DNA from: an uncultured Prevotella sp.
GTDB taxonomy: Bacteria; Bacteroidota; Bacteroidia; Bacteroidales; Bacteroidaceae
Direction of reading: 5' to 3'
Assembly: GCA_946404405.1 (NCBI GenBank)
Contig: CAMJDL010000009.1
Span: 1 to 64,000 of the forward strand
Length of the DNA stretch: 64,000 bases
The position numbers and the translations under genes are program-made. The notes beneath the pieces were generated by a model, which was not told the origin of the DNA, ran no database searches, and saw only the letters and a program-made list of their open reading frames with translations. This document shows, piece by piece, positions 51,973-59,663 of this stretch; the stretch's first letter is position 1; each line of letters opens with the position of its first letter.

Positions 51973-52018
51973 ACGCAGTAATTTTTATTAGTTAGACCAT
52001 TATTGTTATTCTAAAGCA

Positions 52019-52026
52019 CAAAGATA
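52019..52026 (-). promoter_or_regulatory. -7 promoter box of the lipoprotein-TonB-DUF4249 operon
   Basis: TATCTTTG on the minus strand, 47 nt before the start. The gap 52027-52339 to the divergent gene shows no gene or clear repeat. Confidence 0.7.
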
Positions 52027-52339
52027 GTGTTTTTGGGTGATTTTATCAATAATCGCCACTAGAAATCGTCGTAAATTAATATTTATTAATAAAACAAATA
52101 CGTTAAAGTGAGCACAAAGAACAAAAAACCAAGATTGCTTTTGAGATTTACGCTTCAGGATGGGCTTGTGTTACTACTTCCACCGTCCCATAGGTAAGGC
52201 ATGGTGTTGGCAGGTTTTCATTACCCGCATTGCTAATTTGTTTTGTGATTTGGTTGATTTGCATTACCTTTTCGCTATCGCGAGAAGGTACTTACGTTCG
52301 AAAATACAAAAAACATTTTGCATTTTGCTCACTTATTCG

Positions 52340-52347
52340 TACCTTTG
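52340..52347 (+). promoter_or_regulatory. -7 promoter box of the 52371 gene
   Basis: TACCTTTG, 23 nt before the ATG at 52371. Confidence 0.75.
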
Positions 52348-52370
52348 CAGCATCTTTAATGCATCCGATT

Positions 52371-53252
52371 ATGAAAAAGTTAGTTTTGACGCTTGCAGCC
52401 GTCCTTTGCTGCACCCTTACAGTATCGGCACAAGATGCTCAGGTTGAGAGGAATAAAAAGTACAACATTGTGCTGAGCAGTTCGCAATACACCCATCGTG
52501 ACGATAAAATGTCGACAGGTGATGCCGTTAGCAAGATCATTACTGGCGTGCTAACTGGTAAGACCTCGGTTCAGCAGCCTAAGTTCGAAGAAGATGTGAA
52601 GACTGGCATTGTCAAAGGTTTGTCTAATGCTCGTCGCTACCGTTACAACGAGGGACTCTTGCAGGCTGGTGACAATGCGGAAACTGGTCATCTCATTGTC
52701 GATGCTGTCATTACCAATATTACAGCCAAGTCGGAAAGTAAGGACACTAAGGATAAGGATGGCAAGACCAAAGTGACCACTACATATATCGGTAATGTCG
52801 ACGTGACGCTGACTCTGAAGGATGCTAAGACGGGCGATGTGGTGAAAAGTCCTACGTTCAACGCTCAGAGTTCTACTTATCCGGGCTATTCGACGAGTGA
52901 ACAGGCCATCAGGGGTGCTATCAGCAATTTGTCGTATCGCATCACAACGTGGCTGAACCAATACAGACCCCTGCGAGCCAGTATTATTGAAGGTGCAACA
53001 GCCAAGAAAACTAAGCAGAAGGAGGTCTATATCGATCTGGGTAGTCGCGAGGGGGCTTTTGCGGGCCTTCATATGGGTGTCTATTCTGTCAAGACCATTG
53101 CTGGTCGTGAGGCTAAGTCTCAAATCGGCAAGCTGAAGATTGAGGAGGTAGAAGGCGAGGATATCAGCCTCTGCAAGGTACAGAGTGGTGGTAAGGATAT
53201 CAAGGAAGCTCTCGATGCTGGTCAGCAGCTTCTGGTTATCAGCATCGATTAG
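52371..53252 (+). CDS. Exported protein with a FlgT/CsgG-like C-terminal fold, unknown
   Basis: The start at 52371 gives a clean signal peptide (MKKLVLTLAAVLCCTLTVSA) placed 23 nt after the -7 box; the open frame upstream crosses the promoter. The 293-residue product has an N-terminal alpha/beta part (AETGHLIVDAVITNITAKSE, TYIGNVDVTLTLKDAKTGDV) and a C-terminal ~70 residues (EVYIDLGSREGAFAGLHMGV, then IGKLKIEEVEGEDISLCKVQ) that resemble FlgT C-terminal or CsgG-associated domains. No lipobox is present. It precedes DUF4294 by 15 nt, so they share a transcript. Confidence 0.65.
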   Translation: MKKLVLTLAAVLCCTLTVSAQDAQVERNKKYNIVLSSSQYTHRDDKMSTGDAVSKIITGVLTGKTSVQQPKFEEDVKTGIVKGLSNARRYRYNEGLLQAGDNAETGHLIVDAVITNITAKSESKDTKDKDGKTKVTTTYIGNVDVTLTLKDAKTGDVVKSPTFNAQSSTYPGYSTSEQAIRGAISNLSYRITTWLNQYRPLRASIIEGATAKKTKQKEVYIDLGSREGAFAGLHMGVYSVKTIAGREAKSQIGKLKIEEVEGEDISLCKVQSGGKDIKEALDAGQQLLVISID

Positions 53253-53267
53253 TCAATCAATAAAAGA

Positions 53268-53906
53268 ATGATGAATCGACATGTATTGATTGTGGCTGTC
53301 AGCTGTTGGCTGTTAGCTGTTAGCAGTGCAGTATATTCCCAAGGGAAGAAGCGTCCTGAAGCTGTCGATATGGACAGTCCCACCTTCGTGCCTACCGTGA
53401 AGGTAGGAAAGGTGTTTGAGGGTGGCGACAGCATTCAATACATGGAGATGAACAATGTTTATGTGTTTCCGCCTGTTGAGTTTAGCAGTAAGCGTCAGGC
53501 ACAGGCCTATATGCGCCTGGTGAAGAATGTGAAGACGGTGCTGCCCATAGCCAAGGAGGCCAACATGATTATGATGGAGACGGCAGAATATCTGGAAACG
53601 CTACCCTCGAAGGCGGCTAAGGAGGAACACATGAAACGTGTGGAGAAAAGCATCATGCAGGAGTATAAGCCCCGCATGAAGAAACTGACCTATTCGCAGG
53701 GTAAATTACTTATCAAATTGATTTATCGTGAGAGCCATTCATCTGGTTACGAACTGATCCAGGCTTTCCTTGGACCAGTACGTGCGGGATTCTATCAGGC
53801 CTTTGCGTGGGCCTTTGGTGCTTCGCTGAAAAAAGAGTACGACCCTGAAGGCATCGACCGCCTGACAGAGCGTGTGGTGCTGATGGTGGAGGCGGGGCAG
53901 CTTTAG
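53268..53906 (+). CDS. DUF4294 exported protein
   Basis: The 212-residue product belongs to DUF4294: GKVFEGGDSIQYMEMNNVYV, FSSKRQAQAYMRLVKNVKTV, LEKS-type helices and YSQGKLLIKLIYRESHSSGY, with FYQAFAWAFGASLKKEYDPE near the end. DUF4294 is common and conserved in Bacteroidota with no agreed function. The signal peptide (VAVSCWLLAVSSAVYSQG) is partly made of an AGCTGTTGGCTGTT word repeat (53297-53324). It starts 15 nt after the previous gene and ends next to an ATTAGTA repeat. Confidence 0.85.
   Translation: MMNRHVLIVAVSCWLLAVSSAVYSQGKKRPEAVDMDSPTFVPTVKVGKVFEGGDSIQYMEMNNVYVFPPVEFSSKRQAQAYMRLVKNVKTVLPIAKEANMIMMETAEYLETLPSKAAKEEHMKRVEKSIMQEYKPRMKKLTYSQGKLLIKLIYRESHSSGYELIQAFLGPVRAGFYQAFAWAFGASLKKEYDPEGIDRLTERVVLMVEAGQL
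53297..53324. repeat. AGCTGTT word repeat inside the DUF4294 signal peptide
   Basis: GTCAGCTGTTGGCTGTTAGC TGTTAGCAG is in frame and produces the residues SCWLLAVSS. Confidence 0.7.
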
Positions 53907-53911
53907 TGAGA

Positions 53912-53938
53912 AATTAGTAATTAGTAATTAGTAATTAT
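53912..53938. repeat. ATTAGTA word repeat between convergent genes
   Basis: AATTAGTAATTAGTAATTAG TAATTATGA fills the gap after DUF4294. Confidence 0.75.
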
Positions 53939-53944
53939 GATTAC

Positions 53945-54928
53945 TTATTCACTATAGATGAGCTGAACGAGGGTTTGTCCTACAGCTTTCAAAGTATTTT
54001 TGTCGATGTGCTGCATATCGTCGTTAACGGTATGCCACGTAGGACCGAATGAGCTTTGTTCGCAGTCAGGATAGTGATTGATGATGTCGATGCAGGGAAT
54101 GTTGGCCTTCTCATTGACGGGAACATGGTCGTCAGTGACGCCTCCACCATCTTTATAAGGGAAGATGCTGCCATAGCCAGCGGTATTAGCGGCTTGCCAT
54201 ACACGTTCCACAACGTTGCGGGCATAGTGCATGGAGTAGTATTCACGATAGAATTTGGCACCCTGGCCACCAACCATATCAAGCAAGATTCCGAATTGGT
54301 AGTTGCCTTGTTGGGGCAAACTGCTGGCAGCCCAGTATTGTGCGCCAAGGGCCCACGAGTCGCCATCTACCTGTTCTTCCCATTGGGGAACACCCCAGTC
54401 TTCAGCATCGAAGCAGATGAAGTCGACAGCCATCGAGGCAGAATCGTTTTGCTGTAGCAGGCGAGCCAGTTCCAACATCACAGCCACACCCGAAGCCCCG
54501 TCGTTGGCTGCCATTACGGGTTTGCGCCAATTAGCCTCGTCAGGGTCGTTGTCAGCCCACGGACGACTGTCCCAATGGGCACAGATAAAAAGCCTCCCCC
54601 TATCCCCCTCCGAAGGAAGGGGGGACTTGGCGATGATATTAGTACTCTTAAGGATAGTACCGTTGTAGCCTTTCAGGTCGGCTTTCTGCAATTGCACGTT
54701 GTAGCCGTATTGCTCAAACTTCTGCTGAATCCATTGGGCACATTGTTCGTGGGCTTCGCTATTCATGACGCGAGGACCAAAGTTGCATTGGGCTGCACAG
54801 AAAGCGTAGGCAGAATCGGCATTGAACTCAATATTGACTATTGATTGTTCCATCGTTTGAGCCTTTTTACTTGAGCTACACGAGAAGCAGCCCATCACAA
54901 TGGATATTAGTATGATAATGTTTCTCAT
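53945..54928 (-). CDS. M28-family lipoprotein (glutaminyl cyclase / aminopeptidase type)
   Basis: The 327-residue lipoprotein (MRNIIILISIVMGCFSCSSS) has the zinc fold of M28 peptidases and bacterial glutaminyl cyclases: ICAHWDSRPWADNDPDEANW (His118), MAANDGASGVAVMLELARLL (Asp143), FICFDAEDWGVPQWEEQ (Glu176) and YPDCEQSSFGPTWHTVNDDM (metal His). Residues 101-112 (KSPLPSEGDRGR) are an insert translated from a CCCCCTCCGAAGGAAGGGGG palindrome (54593-54630), outside the metal site. It starts 0 nt after the preceding gene's stop, so it belongs to the lrp operon. Confidence 0.88.
   Translation of the reverse strand: MRNIIILISIVMGCFSCSSSKKAQTMEQSIVNIEFNADSAYAFCAAQCNFGPRVMNSEAHEQCAQWIQQKFEQYGYNVQLQKADLKGYNGTILKSTNIIAKSPLPSEGDRGRLFICAHWDSRPWADNDPDEANWRKPVMAANDGASGVAVMLELARLLQQNDSASMAVDFICFDAEDWGVPQWEEQVDGDSWALGAQYWAASSLPQQGNYQFGILLDMVGGQGAKFYREYYSMHYARNVVERVWQAANTAGYGSIFPYKDGGGVTDDHVPVNEKANIPCIDIINHYPDCEQSSFGPTWHTVNDDMQHIDKNTLKAVGQTLVQLIYSE
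54593..54630. repeat. Palindromic repeat element inserted in the M28 gene
   Basis: CCTCCCCCTATCCCCCTCCG AAGGAAGGGGG is self-complementary (CCCCCTCC/GGAAGGGGG) and in frame, giving about 11 extra residues. Similar C/G-rich palindromes occur intergenically at 6320-6379. Confidence 0.75.
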
Positions 54929-56671
54929 TTATTGTTTTGCATTTTGTACTTGTTGCATGACGCGTAGGAAGTTGCCGCCCCAGATCTTCTGGATGTCCTC
55001 CTGGCTGAAACCGCGTGTCATAAGTTGACGGGTGAAATTTGTCAGTTCCGACGAGTTGGCCAATCCACGAATGCCACCGTCGCCATCGAAGTCGGTACCC
55101 AGACCAACATGGTCGATACCCATCACGTCGATGGCATGTTCCAAGTGGCGCATCGCATCCTCGATGGTTGCTTCGCCATCCTTCACCAAGAAGCCTGGGT
55201 AAAGGGTGACTTGCATGACGCCGCCCTTCTTGGCAAGTGCTCGCATCTGGTCATCAGTCAGGTTACGTGGATGGTCGCACAAGGCACGGCAACTGCTATG
55301 ACTACATACAATCGGTGTCGTGGACATTTCCAGTGCATCATAGAAACTCTTCTCGGCAGCATGGCTCAAGTCAACCATGATGCCCAAGCGGTTCATCTCG
55401 CTGATGACCTGATGCCCGAAGTCGCTGACACCATTGTGAGTCTGACTGCCTTTGGCCGAGTCGCAGATGTCGTTGTCGCCATTATGGCAAAGCGTCATAT
55501 AGACAATGCCACGCTCTGCAAAATGATGCAGATTCTCTATCTTGCCATCCAAGGCGTGTCCGTTTTCTATGCCCATCATAATGCTCTTTTTGCCCAGATG
55601 CTTGTTCATCCAGAGGTCATTGGGTGTGCGGGCTATGCTGAGATAGCGATTATTCCGTTCTACTAAGGCTTCAATCTTGTCGAAGATGTCATCAGCATAT
55701 TCCTTCGGATGGTCGGTAGGCTGATGCAGGTAAGCCACCATAATGGTTGCATCCTGACGACCCTCTGTCATCTTGTGGAGGTCGACGAGCAGTTGTTTGT
55801 CACGCGTACCAAAGTCAACACCCTTGGGGAAAAACATCGGGGTGTCGCAATGGGTATCGAGCGTCAGCACACGCTGGTGCATGTCGCAAGCAGCACGATA
55901 GGCTGTGGCCTCGTTGACGAGCCATTCGAAAAGGGGCAGGCCCTCTGCAAGGCATTCAGGATGCCACTGTACGCCCAAGATGCTCTTATACTCTGTGCTT
56001 TCAATAGCCTCGATAGTGCCATCAGGCGCTGTTGCTGTAACACGGAACTTCTGGCCTGCGTCGCCTACAGCCTGATGGTGGAACGAGTTGACAAATAACG
56101 TTGAACGTTGAACGTTTAATGTTGAACGTTGGGCTTCGCTATATATATTATATAAGGTGGAATCCTTCTCGACGGTAACGCTATGGGTGGGCTCTGAACG
56201 GTCGGCATCTTGTGAATGCTTCACAGTGGTAGGATTGATATCCTGTCGCACTTTGCCGCCTAAGGCCATCGCCAGTGTCTGAATACCACGACAGATACCT
56301 AAAATAGGTATTTGACGATTGTAGGCCAGGCGGGTGATGAGTAATTCTGGCAGATCGCGTTCGCTATTAATACCTCCGAGTGCGGTTATGGGTTCTTCAC
56401 CTCCATACAAAGGATTGTAGTCGGCACCACCGCTGAGAATCAGGCCGTCGATATGCTCCAATGTGTTGATGATGCTGTCCGTATCTGACAAAGGAGGAAT
56501 GATGACGGGGACGCCACCAGCCTTTTGAACGGAACGATAATAGCCGTCTGCCAATTTGCAGGTATTCTCGCCATAGTTACTCGTGATGCCGATGACGGGT
56601 CGGCGCTGAGCTTCTGGGAAAGAAGCAAAGACAGTAGCCAATTGCGACTGCCAGTCGAATCGGTTTGCCAT
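54929..56671 (-). CDS. Fusion of a class I glutamine-amidotransferase-like C26 domain and an M19 dipeptidase
   Basis: The start at 56671 (MANRFDWQSQLATVFASFPE) lies 4 nt after the lrp stop. The 580-residue product joins two usually separate enzymes. Residues 25-262 are peptidase C26: GLILSGGADYNP, nucleophile Cys127 in ILGICRGIQTLA, and His237/Glu239 in GVQWHPE, as in gamma-glutamyl-GABA hydrolase. Residues 266-575 are an M19 membrane-type dipeptidase: TLDTHCDTPM (H274, D276), MMGIENGHALDG, DLSHAAEKSFYDA, SHSSCRALCDHPRN and GTDFDG, all zinc-site motifs intact. Residues 180-193 are translated from a TTGAACG word repeat. No signal peptide is seen, so it acts in the cytoplasm, probably on gamma-glutamyl or dipeptide substrates. 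Confidence 0.88.
   Translation of the reverse strand: MANRFDWQSQLATVFASFPEAQRRPVIGITSNYGENTCKLADGYYRSVQKAGGVPVIIPPLSDTDSIINTLEHIDGLILSGGADYNPLYGGEEPITALGGINSERDLPELLITRLAYNRQIPILGICRGIQTLAMALGGKVRQDINPTTVKHSQDADRSEPTHSVTVEKDSTLYNIYSEAQRSTLNVQRSTLFVNSFHHQAVGDAGQKFRVTATAPDGTIEAIESTEYKSILGVQWHPECLAEGLPLFEWLVNEATAYRAACDMHQRVLTLDTHCDTPMFFPKGVDFGTRDKQLLVDLHKMTEGRQDATIMVAYLHQPTDHPKEYADDIFDKIEALVERNNRYLSIARTPNDLWMNKHLGKKSIMMGIENGHALDGKIENLHHFAERGIVYMTLCHNGDNDICDSAKGSQTHNGVSDFGHQVISEMNRLGIMVDLSHAAEKSFYDALEMSTTPIVCSHSSCRALCDHPRNLTDDQMRALAKKGGVMQVTLYPGFLVKDGEATIEDAMRHLEHAIDVMGIDHVGLGTDFDGDGGIRGLANSSELTNFTRQLMTRGFSQEDIQKIWGGNFLRVMQQVQNAKQ
56097..56130. repeat. TTGAACG word repeat inside the C26-M19 gene
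   Basis: AACGTTGAACGTTGAACGTT with TAATGTTGAACGTTG after it is in frame on the minus strand and encodes RSTLNVQRSTL within the C26 domain. Confidence 0.8.
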
Positions 56672-56675
56672 GTTT

Positions 56676-57140
56676 TTATTCTTCAAATGAAACAGGAATG
56701 TCGCGCTTGATGCTCTGTTCCAGCGAGATGAGCGTCTCAGTAGCCACCACACCAGGAATATCCTGGAGACGTCCGTTGAGCAGATGCATCAACTGCTCGT
56801 TGTCACGTGCATATAGTTTTACCATCATGGTGTATGGGCCAGTAGTAAAGTGGCACTCCACGATTTCCGGTATATGGCGCAGACACTCTACGACGTCCTT
56901 GTACATCGAGCCACGTTCCAGTGTGATACCCACATAGGTACAGGTAGAATAACCCAGACTTTTGGGGTTGACATCGAAACCGCTACCCATGATGACGCCT
57001 GCATCTATCAGATGTTGTACACGTTGGTGGATGGCTGCACGGCTCACGTTACACTCTGCGGCAACATCCTTGAACGGAATGCGCGCATTTTTCGACAGAA
57101 TACTAAGGATTTTCTTGTCTAGATTGTCGATTTTTTCCAT
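56676..57140 (-). CDS. lrp: Lrp/AsnC-family transcriptional regulator
   Basis: The 154-residue product has the Lrp helix-turn-helix (LDKKILSILSKNARIPFKDV, AAECNVSRAAIHQRVQHLID) and the RAM ligand domain (SLGYSTCTYVGITLERGSMY, VECHFTTGPYTMMVKLYARD). These proteins sense amino acids and form octamers on DNA. It heads a transcript with a dipeptidase fusion and an M28 peptidase, so regulation of peptide breakdown by an amino acid is a fair guess. A -7 box lies at 57171-57178. Confidence 0.92.
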   Translation of the reverse strand: MEKIDNLDKKILSILSKNARIPFKDVAAECNVSRAAIHQRVQHLIDAGVIMGSGFDVNPKSLGYSTCTYVGITLERGSMYKDVVECLRHIPEIVECHFTTGPYTMMVKLYARDNEQLMHLLNGRLQDIPGVVATETLISLEQSIKRDIPVSFEE

Positions 57141-57170
57141 TGCTTATAGTTTTATATTACAATTTGTAAG

Positions 57171-57178
57171 CAAAAGTA
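57171..57178 (-). promoter_or_regulatory. -7 promoter box of the lrp operon
   Basis: TACTTTTG on the minus strand, 31 nt before the start. Confidence 0.6.
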
Positions 57179-57245
57179 CGCATTTTTATTGAAATACCAA
57201 ACATTTTGCAAGGAAAATGTGCAAAAAAATGTGCAAAATGCTGAC

Positions 57246-57878
57246 TTATCGTTTGCGAATGAGTGTCAAACCGTCGCGAAGTGGCAGTATGACTTGCTCT
57301 ACGCGTTCGTCGTGCATCACGTAGTCGTTGAACGTCTCAATGCCACGGGTCTGTGGGTCGCGGTCGTAGTTGTGGTCTACAACATGCCCGTCCCATAGCG
57401 TGTTGTCTGCCAGGATAAAACAACCTGGTCGCAGCAGACTAAGCACCGTCTCGTAGGTGTCCTGATAGGTGCGCTTGTCGCCGTCGATAAAGGCCATATC
57501 GAAGGTGATGCCCAACTTTGGGGCCTCTGTGTTGGCATCGCCAATGATAAAGCGGATGCGGTCGGCAACGGGAGAACCCTCTATCCACGGGCGGGTAAAG
57601 TCCTCCTGTTCGTCGTTGATTTCGAAGGTGTAAACCATACCATCCTCTTCGAGTCCTTCAGCCATGCAGATGGCGGAATAGCCGCTGAAGGTTCCTACTT
57701 CCAGAATGTTTTTGGGACGAATCATGCGCACCAGCATCTTCAGCAGACGGCCCTGCAGATGGCCTGATGCCATGCGACCATGCAGCATGTGGATATTGGT
57801 GGCGCGCCAAAGCCGATACAGGTAGTCGGGCTCAGGCTCGATATGTGCGAGGATGTAGTCGTCTAATGCATAATTCAT
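57246..57878 (-). CDS. Class I SAM-dependent O-methyltransferase
   Basis: The 210-residue product belongs to the catechol/caffeoyl-CoA O-methyltransferase-like family: LEVGTFSGYSAICMAEGLEE (SAM motif I), MVYTFEINDEQ, FDMAFIDGDKRTYQDTYETV with the metal-binding Asp, and PGCFILADNTLWDGHVVDHN. Acceptor unknown; in Bacteroidota such genes are widely conserved next to aroQ or trmR-type functions, so a tRNA uridine methyltransferase (TrmR) role is also possible. It starts 9 nt after aroQ, with the start codon lying inside a TAATGCATAATTCATAATGC repeat. Confidence 0.88.
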   Translation of the reverse strand: MNYALDDYILAHIEPEPDYLYRLWRATNIHMLHGRMASGHLQGRLLKMLVRMIRPKNILEVGTFSGYSAICMAEGLEEDGMVYTFEINDEQEDFTRPWIEGSPVADRIRFIIGDANTEAPKLGITFDMAFIDGDKRTYQDTYETVLSLLRPGCFILADNTLWDGHVVDHNYDRDPQTRGIETFNDYVMHDERVEQVILPLRDGLTLIRKR

Positions 57879-57890
57879 AATGCATAATTA
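57866..57890. repeat. AATGCATAATT word repeat over the methyltransferase start
   Basis: TAATGCATAATTCATAATGC ATAATTAA covers the aroQ-methyltransferase junction and supplies the start codon. Confidence 0.7.
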
Positions 57891-58304
57891 ATAACGCAGC
57901 GCTTCGATGGCAAGGCGATAGCTGTCGAGTCCAAAGCCGCAGATGACACCACGGCAGGCTGCGGAAATCATAGAATGATGGCGGAACTCCTCGCGCTGGT
58001 GGACATTGCTGATGTGTACCTCGATGACGGGCGACTTCAACGAACGGATGCAGTCGTGCAAGGCAACGGAGGTATGCGTGTAGGCACCAGCATTCAGCAC
58101 AATACCATCATAGGTGAAACCGACTTCCTGCATCTTGTTGATAAGCTCACCCTCGACGTTGCTTTGGAAATATTCAATCGTGATGTCAGGAAACTTAGCC
58201 TGCAATTGGGGCAAGTACTGTTCAAACGACGACGAACCATAGATGCCAGGTTCGCGGACGCCCAGCAGATTTAAATTCGGACCATTGACAATGAGAATTT
58301 TCAT
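57888..58304 (-). CDS. aroQ: 3-dehydroquinate dehydratase, type II
   Basis: AroQ makes 3-dehydroshikimate in aromatic amino-acid synthesis. The 138-residue product starts MKILIVNGPNLNLLGVREPG with the catalytic-loop Tyr in GIYG, and has LNAGAYTHTSVALHDCI, the SPVIEVHISNVHQREEFRHH motif and the C-terminal GVICGFGLDSYRLAIEALR. Length and motifs are those of the dodecameric type II family. It is divergent from xerD, with a 48-nt region between the starts that carries the xerD -7 box on the other strand. Confidence 0.95.
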   Translation of the reverse strand: MKILIVNGPNLNLLGVREPGIYGSSSFEQYLPQLQAKFPDITIEYFQSNVEGELINKMQEVGFTYDGIVLNAGAYTHTSVALHDCIRSLKSPVIEVHISNVHQREEFRHHSMISAACRGVICGFGLDSYRLAIEALRY

Positions 58305-58321
58305 AATTCAAAAAGTTTTTG

Positions 58322-58329
58322 TACCTTTG
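58322..58329 (+). promoter_or_regulatory. -7 promoter box of xerD
   Basis: TACCTTTG, 23 nt before the ATG at 58353. Confidence 0.75.
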
Positions 58330-58352
58330 CGGCTACAAAGGTAAACAATTAA

Positions 58353-59270
58353 ATGGAAACAGACAAGAAAACGCATACAAATATTATACGTAGTTATCAG
58401 CGCTACCTGAAATTGCAGCGCGGATATTCGCCCAATACGTTGGAAGCGTATATGCGTGACCTGCTGAAGCTGATTGGCTACTTGGAGGATGTGAATAAGG
58501 ATGTGCTTGACGTGCAGTTAGCTGACTTGCAGCACTTTGCCGCTTCGTTGCACGACATCGGCATCCATGCACGTTCGCAATGCCGAATACTGAGTGGCGT
58601 ACGCTCGTTCTTCCGTTTCCTGGAGTTAGAAGGTTATCGCGATGACGACCCCAGCGAACTCTTGGAATCGCCGGTATTGGGTGAGCATTTGCCCGAAGTC
58701 CTCTCTGCGGAAGAAGTGGACATGCTGGAGGGCGCCATTGACCTGTCGAAATGGGAGGGACAGCGCAATCGTACTATTATTGAAGTGCTCTTCTCGTGCG
58801 GACTCCGCGTCTCAGAACTAGTCAATCTGAAACTATCCGACCTTTTTCTACAAGAACAGTATGTGCGCGTCATGGGAAAAGGCTCGAAGGAACGCTTGGT
58901 TCCCATCTCACCTCGTGCCATTAAGGAACTCGACTATTGGTTCATGGATCGAAGCAATATGAAGATAAAACCTGGCGAGGAAGACTATGTGTTCCTGAAC
59001 CGACGGGGCGCCCATCTTACTCGCGTCATGATACTCATCATGATTAAGGAAACAGCAGTAGCAGCTGGCATCCAGAAGACCATTTCGCCCCACACCCTGC
59101 GCCACTCGTTTGCTACGGCCCTGCTCGAAGGCGGTGCCGACCTTCGTGCCATCCAGGCTATGCTGGGTCACGAGTCAATAGGTACGACGGAGATTTACAC
59201 TCACATCGATATGTCGACATTGAGGGAACAGATTCTGAATCACCATCCGCGCAATATGAAACACAAATGA
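58353..59270 (+). CDS. xerD: Tyrosine recombinase XerD
   Basis: XerD with XerC resolves chromosome dimers at dif. The 305-residue product has an N-terminal SAM-like DNA-binding domain (YQRYLKLQRGYSPNTLEAYM) and a catalytic domain with the tyrosine-recombinase residues: R in FSCGLRVSELVNL, K in RVMGKGSKERLVP, H-x-x-R in SPHTLRHSFATALLEGGADL, H in AMLGHESIGTTEIY and the Tyr nucleophile in EIYTH. Length fits Xer rather than phage integrases, and no mobile-element context is present. A strong hairpin follows at 59522-59557. Confidence 0.93.
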   Translation: METDKKTHTNIIRSYQRYLKLQRGYSPNTLEAYMRDLLKLIGYLEDVNKDVLDVQLADLQHFAASLHDIGIHARSQCRILSGVRSFFRFLELEGYRDDDPSELLESPVLGEHLPEVLSAEEVDMLEGAIDLSKWEGQRNRTIIEVLFSCGLRVSELVNLKLSDLFLQEQYVRVMGKGSKERLVPISPRAIKELDYWFMDRSNMKIKPGEEDYVFLNRRGAHLTRVMILIMIKETAVAAGIQKTISPHTLRHSFATALLEGGADLRAIQAMLGHESIGTTEIYTHIDMSTLREQILNHHPRNMKHK

Positions 59271-59419
59271 TGGCAGGTGACAGCTACCTGCCATCTCCGA
59301 CGTTGTTTGCTGGACAAAAGGAGCAGACGACTGTTCTAAAGTAAGCAGACGGGGAGTACAAAGTAAGAGGAAAGGGTGCGAAACGCCTTTGCGCAGGGAC
59401 TCCGAAGTATCCTCGCAAC

Positions 59420-59483
59420 CTTTTGCGCCTACGCAAAAGACCGTGCGCGTATACGCAAAAGACCTTGCGCCTATACGCAAAAA
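59420..59483. repeat. Tandem CGCCTATACGCAAAA words
   Basis: TTTTGCGCCTACGCAAAAGA, CGTGCGCGTATACGCAAAAG and CTTGCGCCTATACGCAAAAA follow in tandem. The word CGCCTATACGCAAAA also occurs at 42309-42323. Confidence 0.8.
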
Positions 59484-59499
59484 CAGTTGTCCTGTTTTT

Positions 59500-59620
59500 G
59501 CATCAGGGTATAGTAGGGTATAGTTAGGGTATAGTTGCTTGCAACTATACCCTAACTTAAACGTTTGTCTTTGAATGGTTTACGACGAATCAGGGTATAG
59601 AGGGTATAGTCGAACGTTTT
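59500..59620. repeat. AGGGTATAGTT words with a perfect 17-bp hairpin
   Basis: AGGGTATAGT occurs at least four times directly; AGTTAGGGTATAGTTGC (59522-59538) pairs perfectly with 59541-59557 across a 2-nt gap. It probably ends the xerD and GH43 transcripts, which converge here. No other gene lies in 59271-59663. Confidence 0.85.
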
Positions 59621-59663
59621 TTTGGTTCTATATCAATTTGGTGGTAATTCGGATGACACGCAG

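Noticed and set aside
58353..59270. Integrase of a mobile element
   Set aside because: Length, domain order and housekeeping neighbours (aroQ) fit the chromosomal XerD rather than an element integrase.
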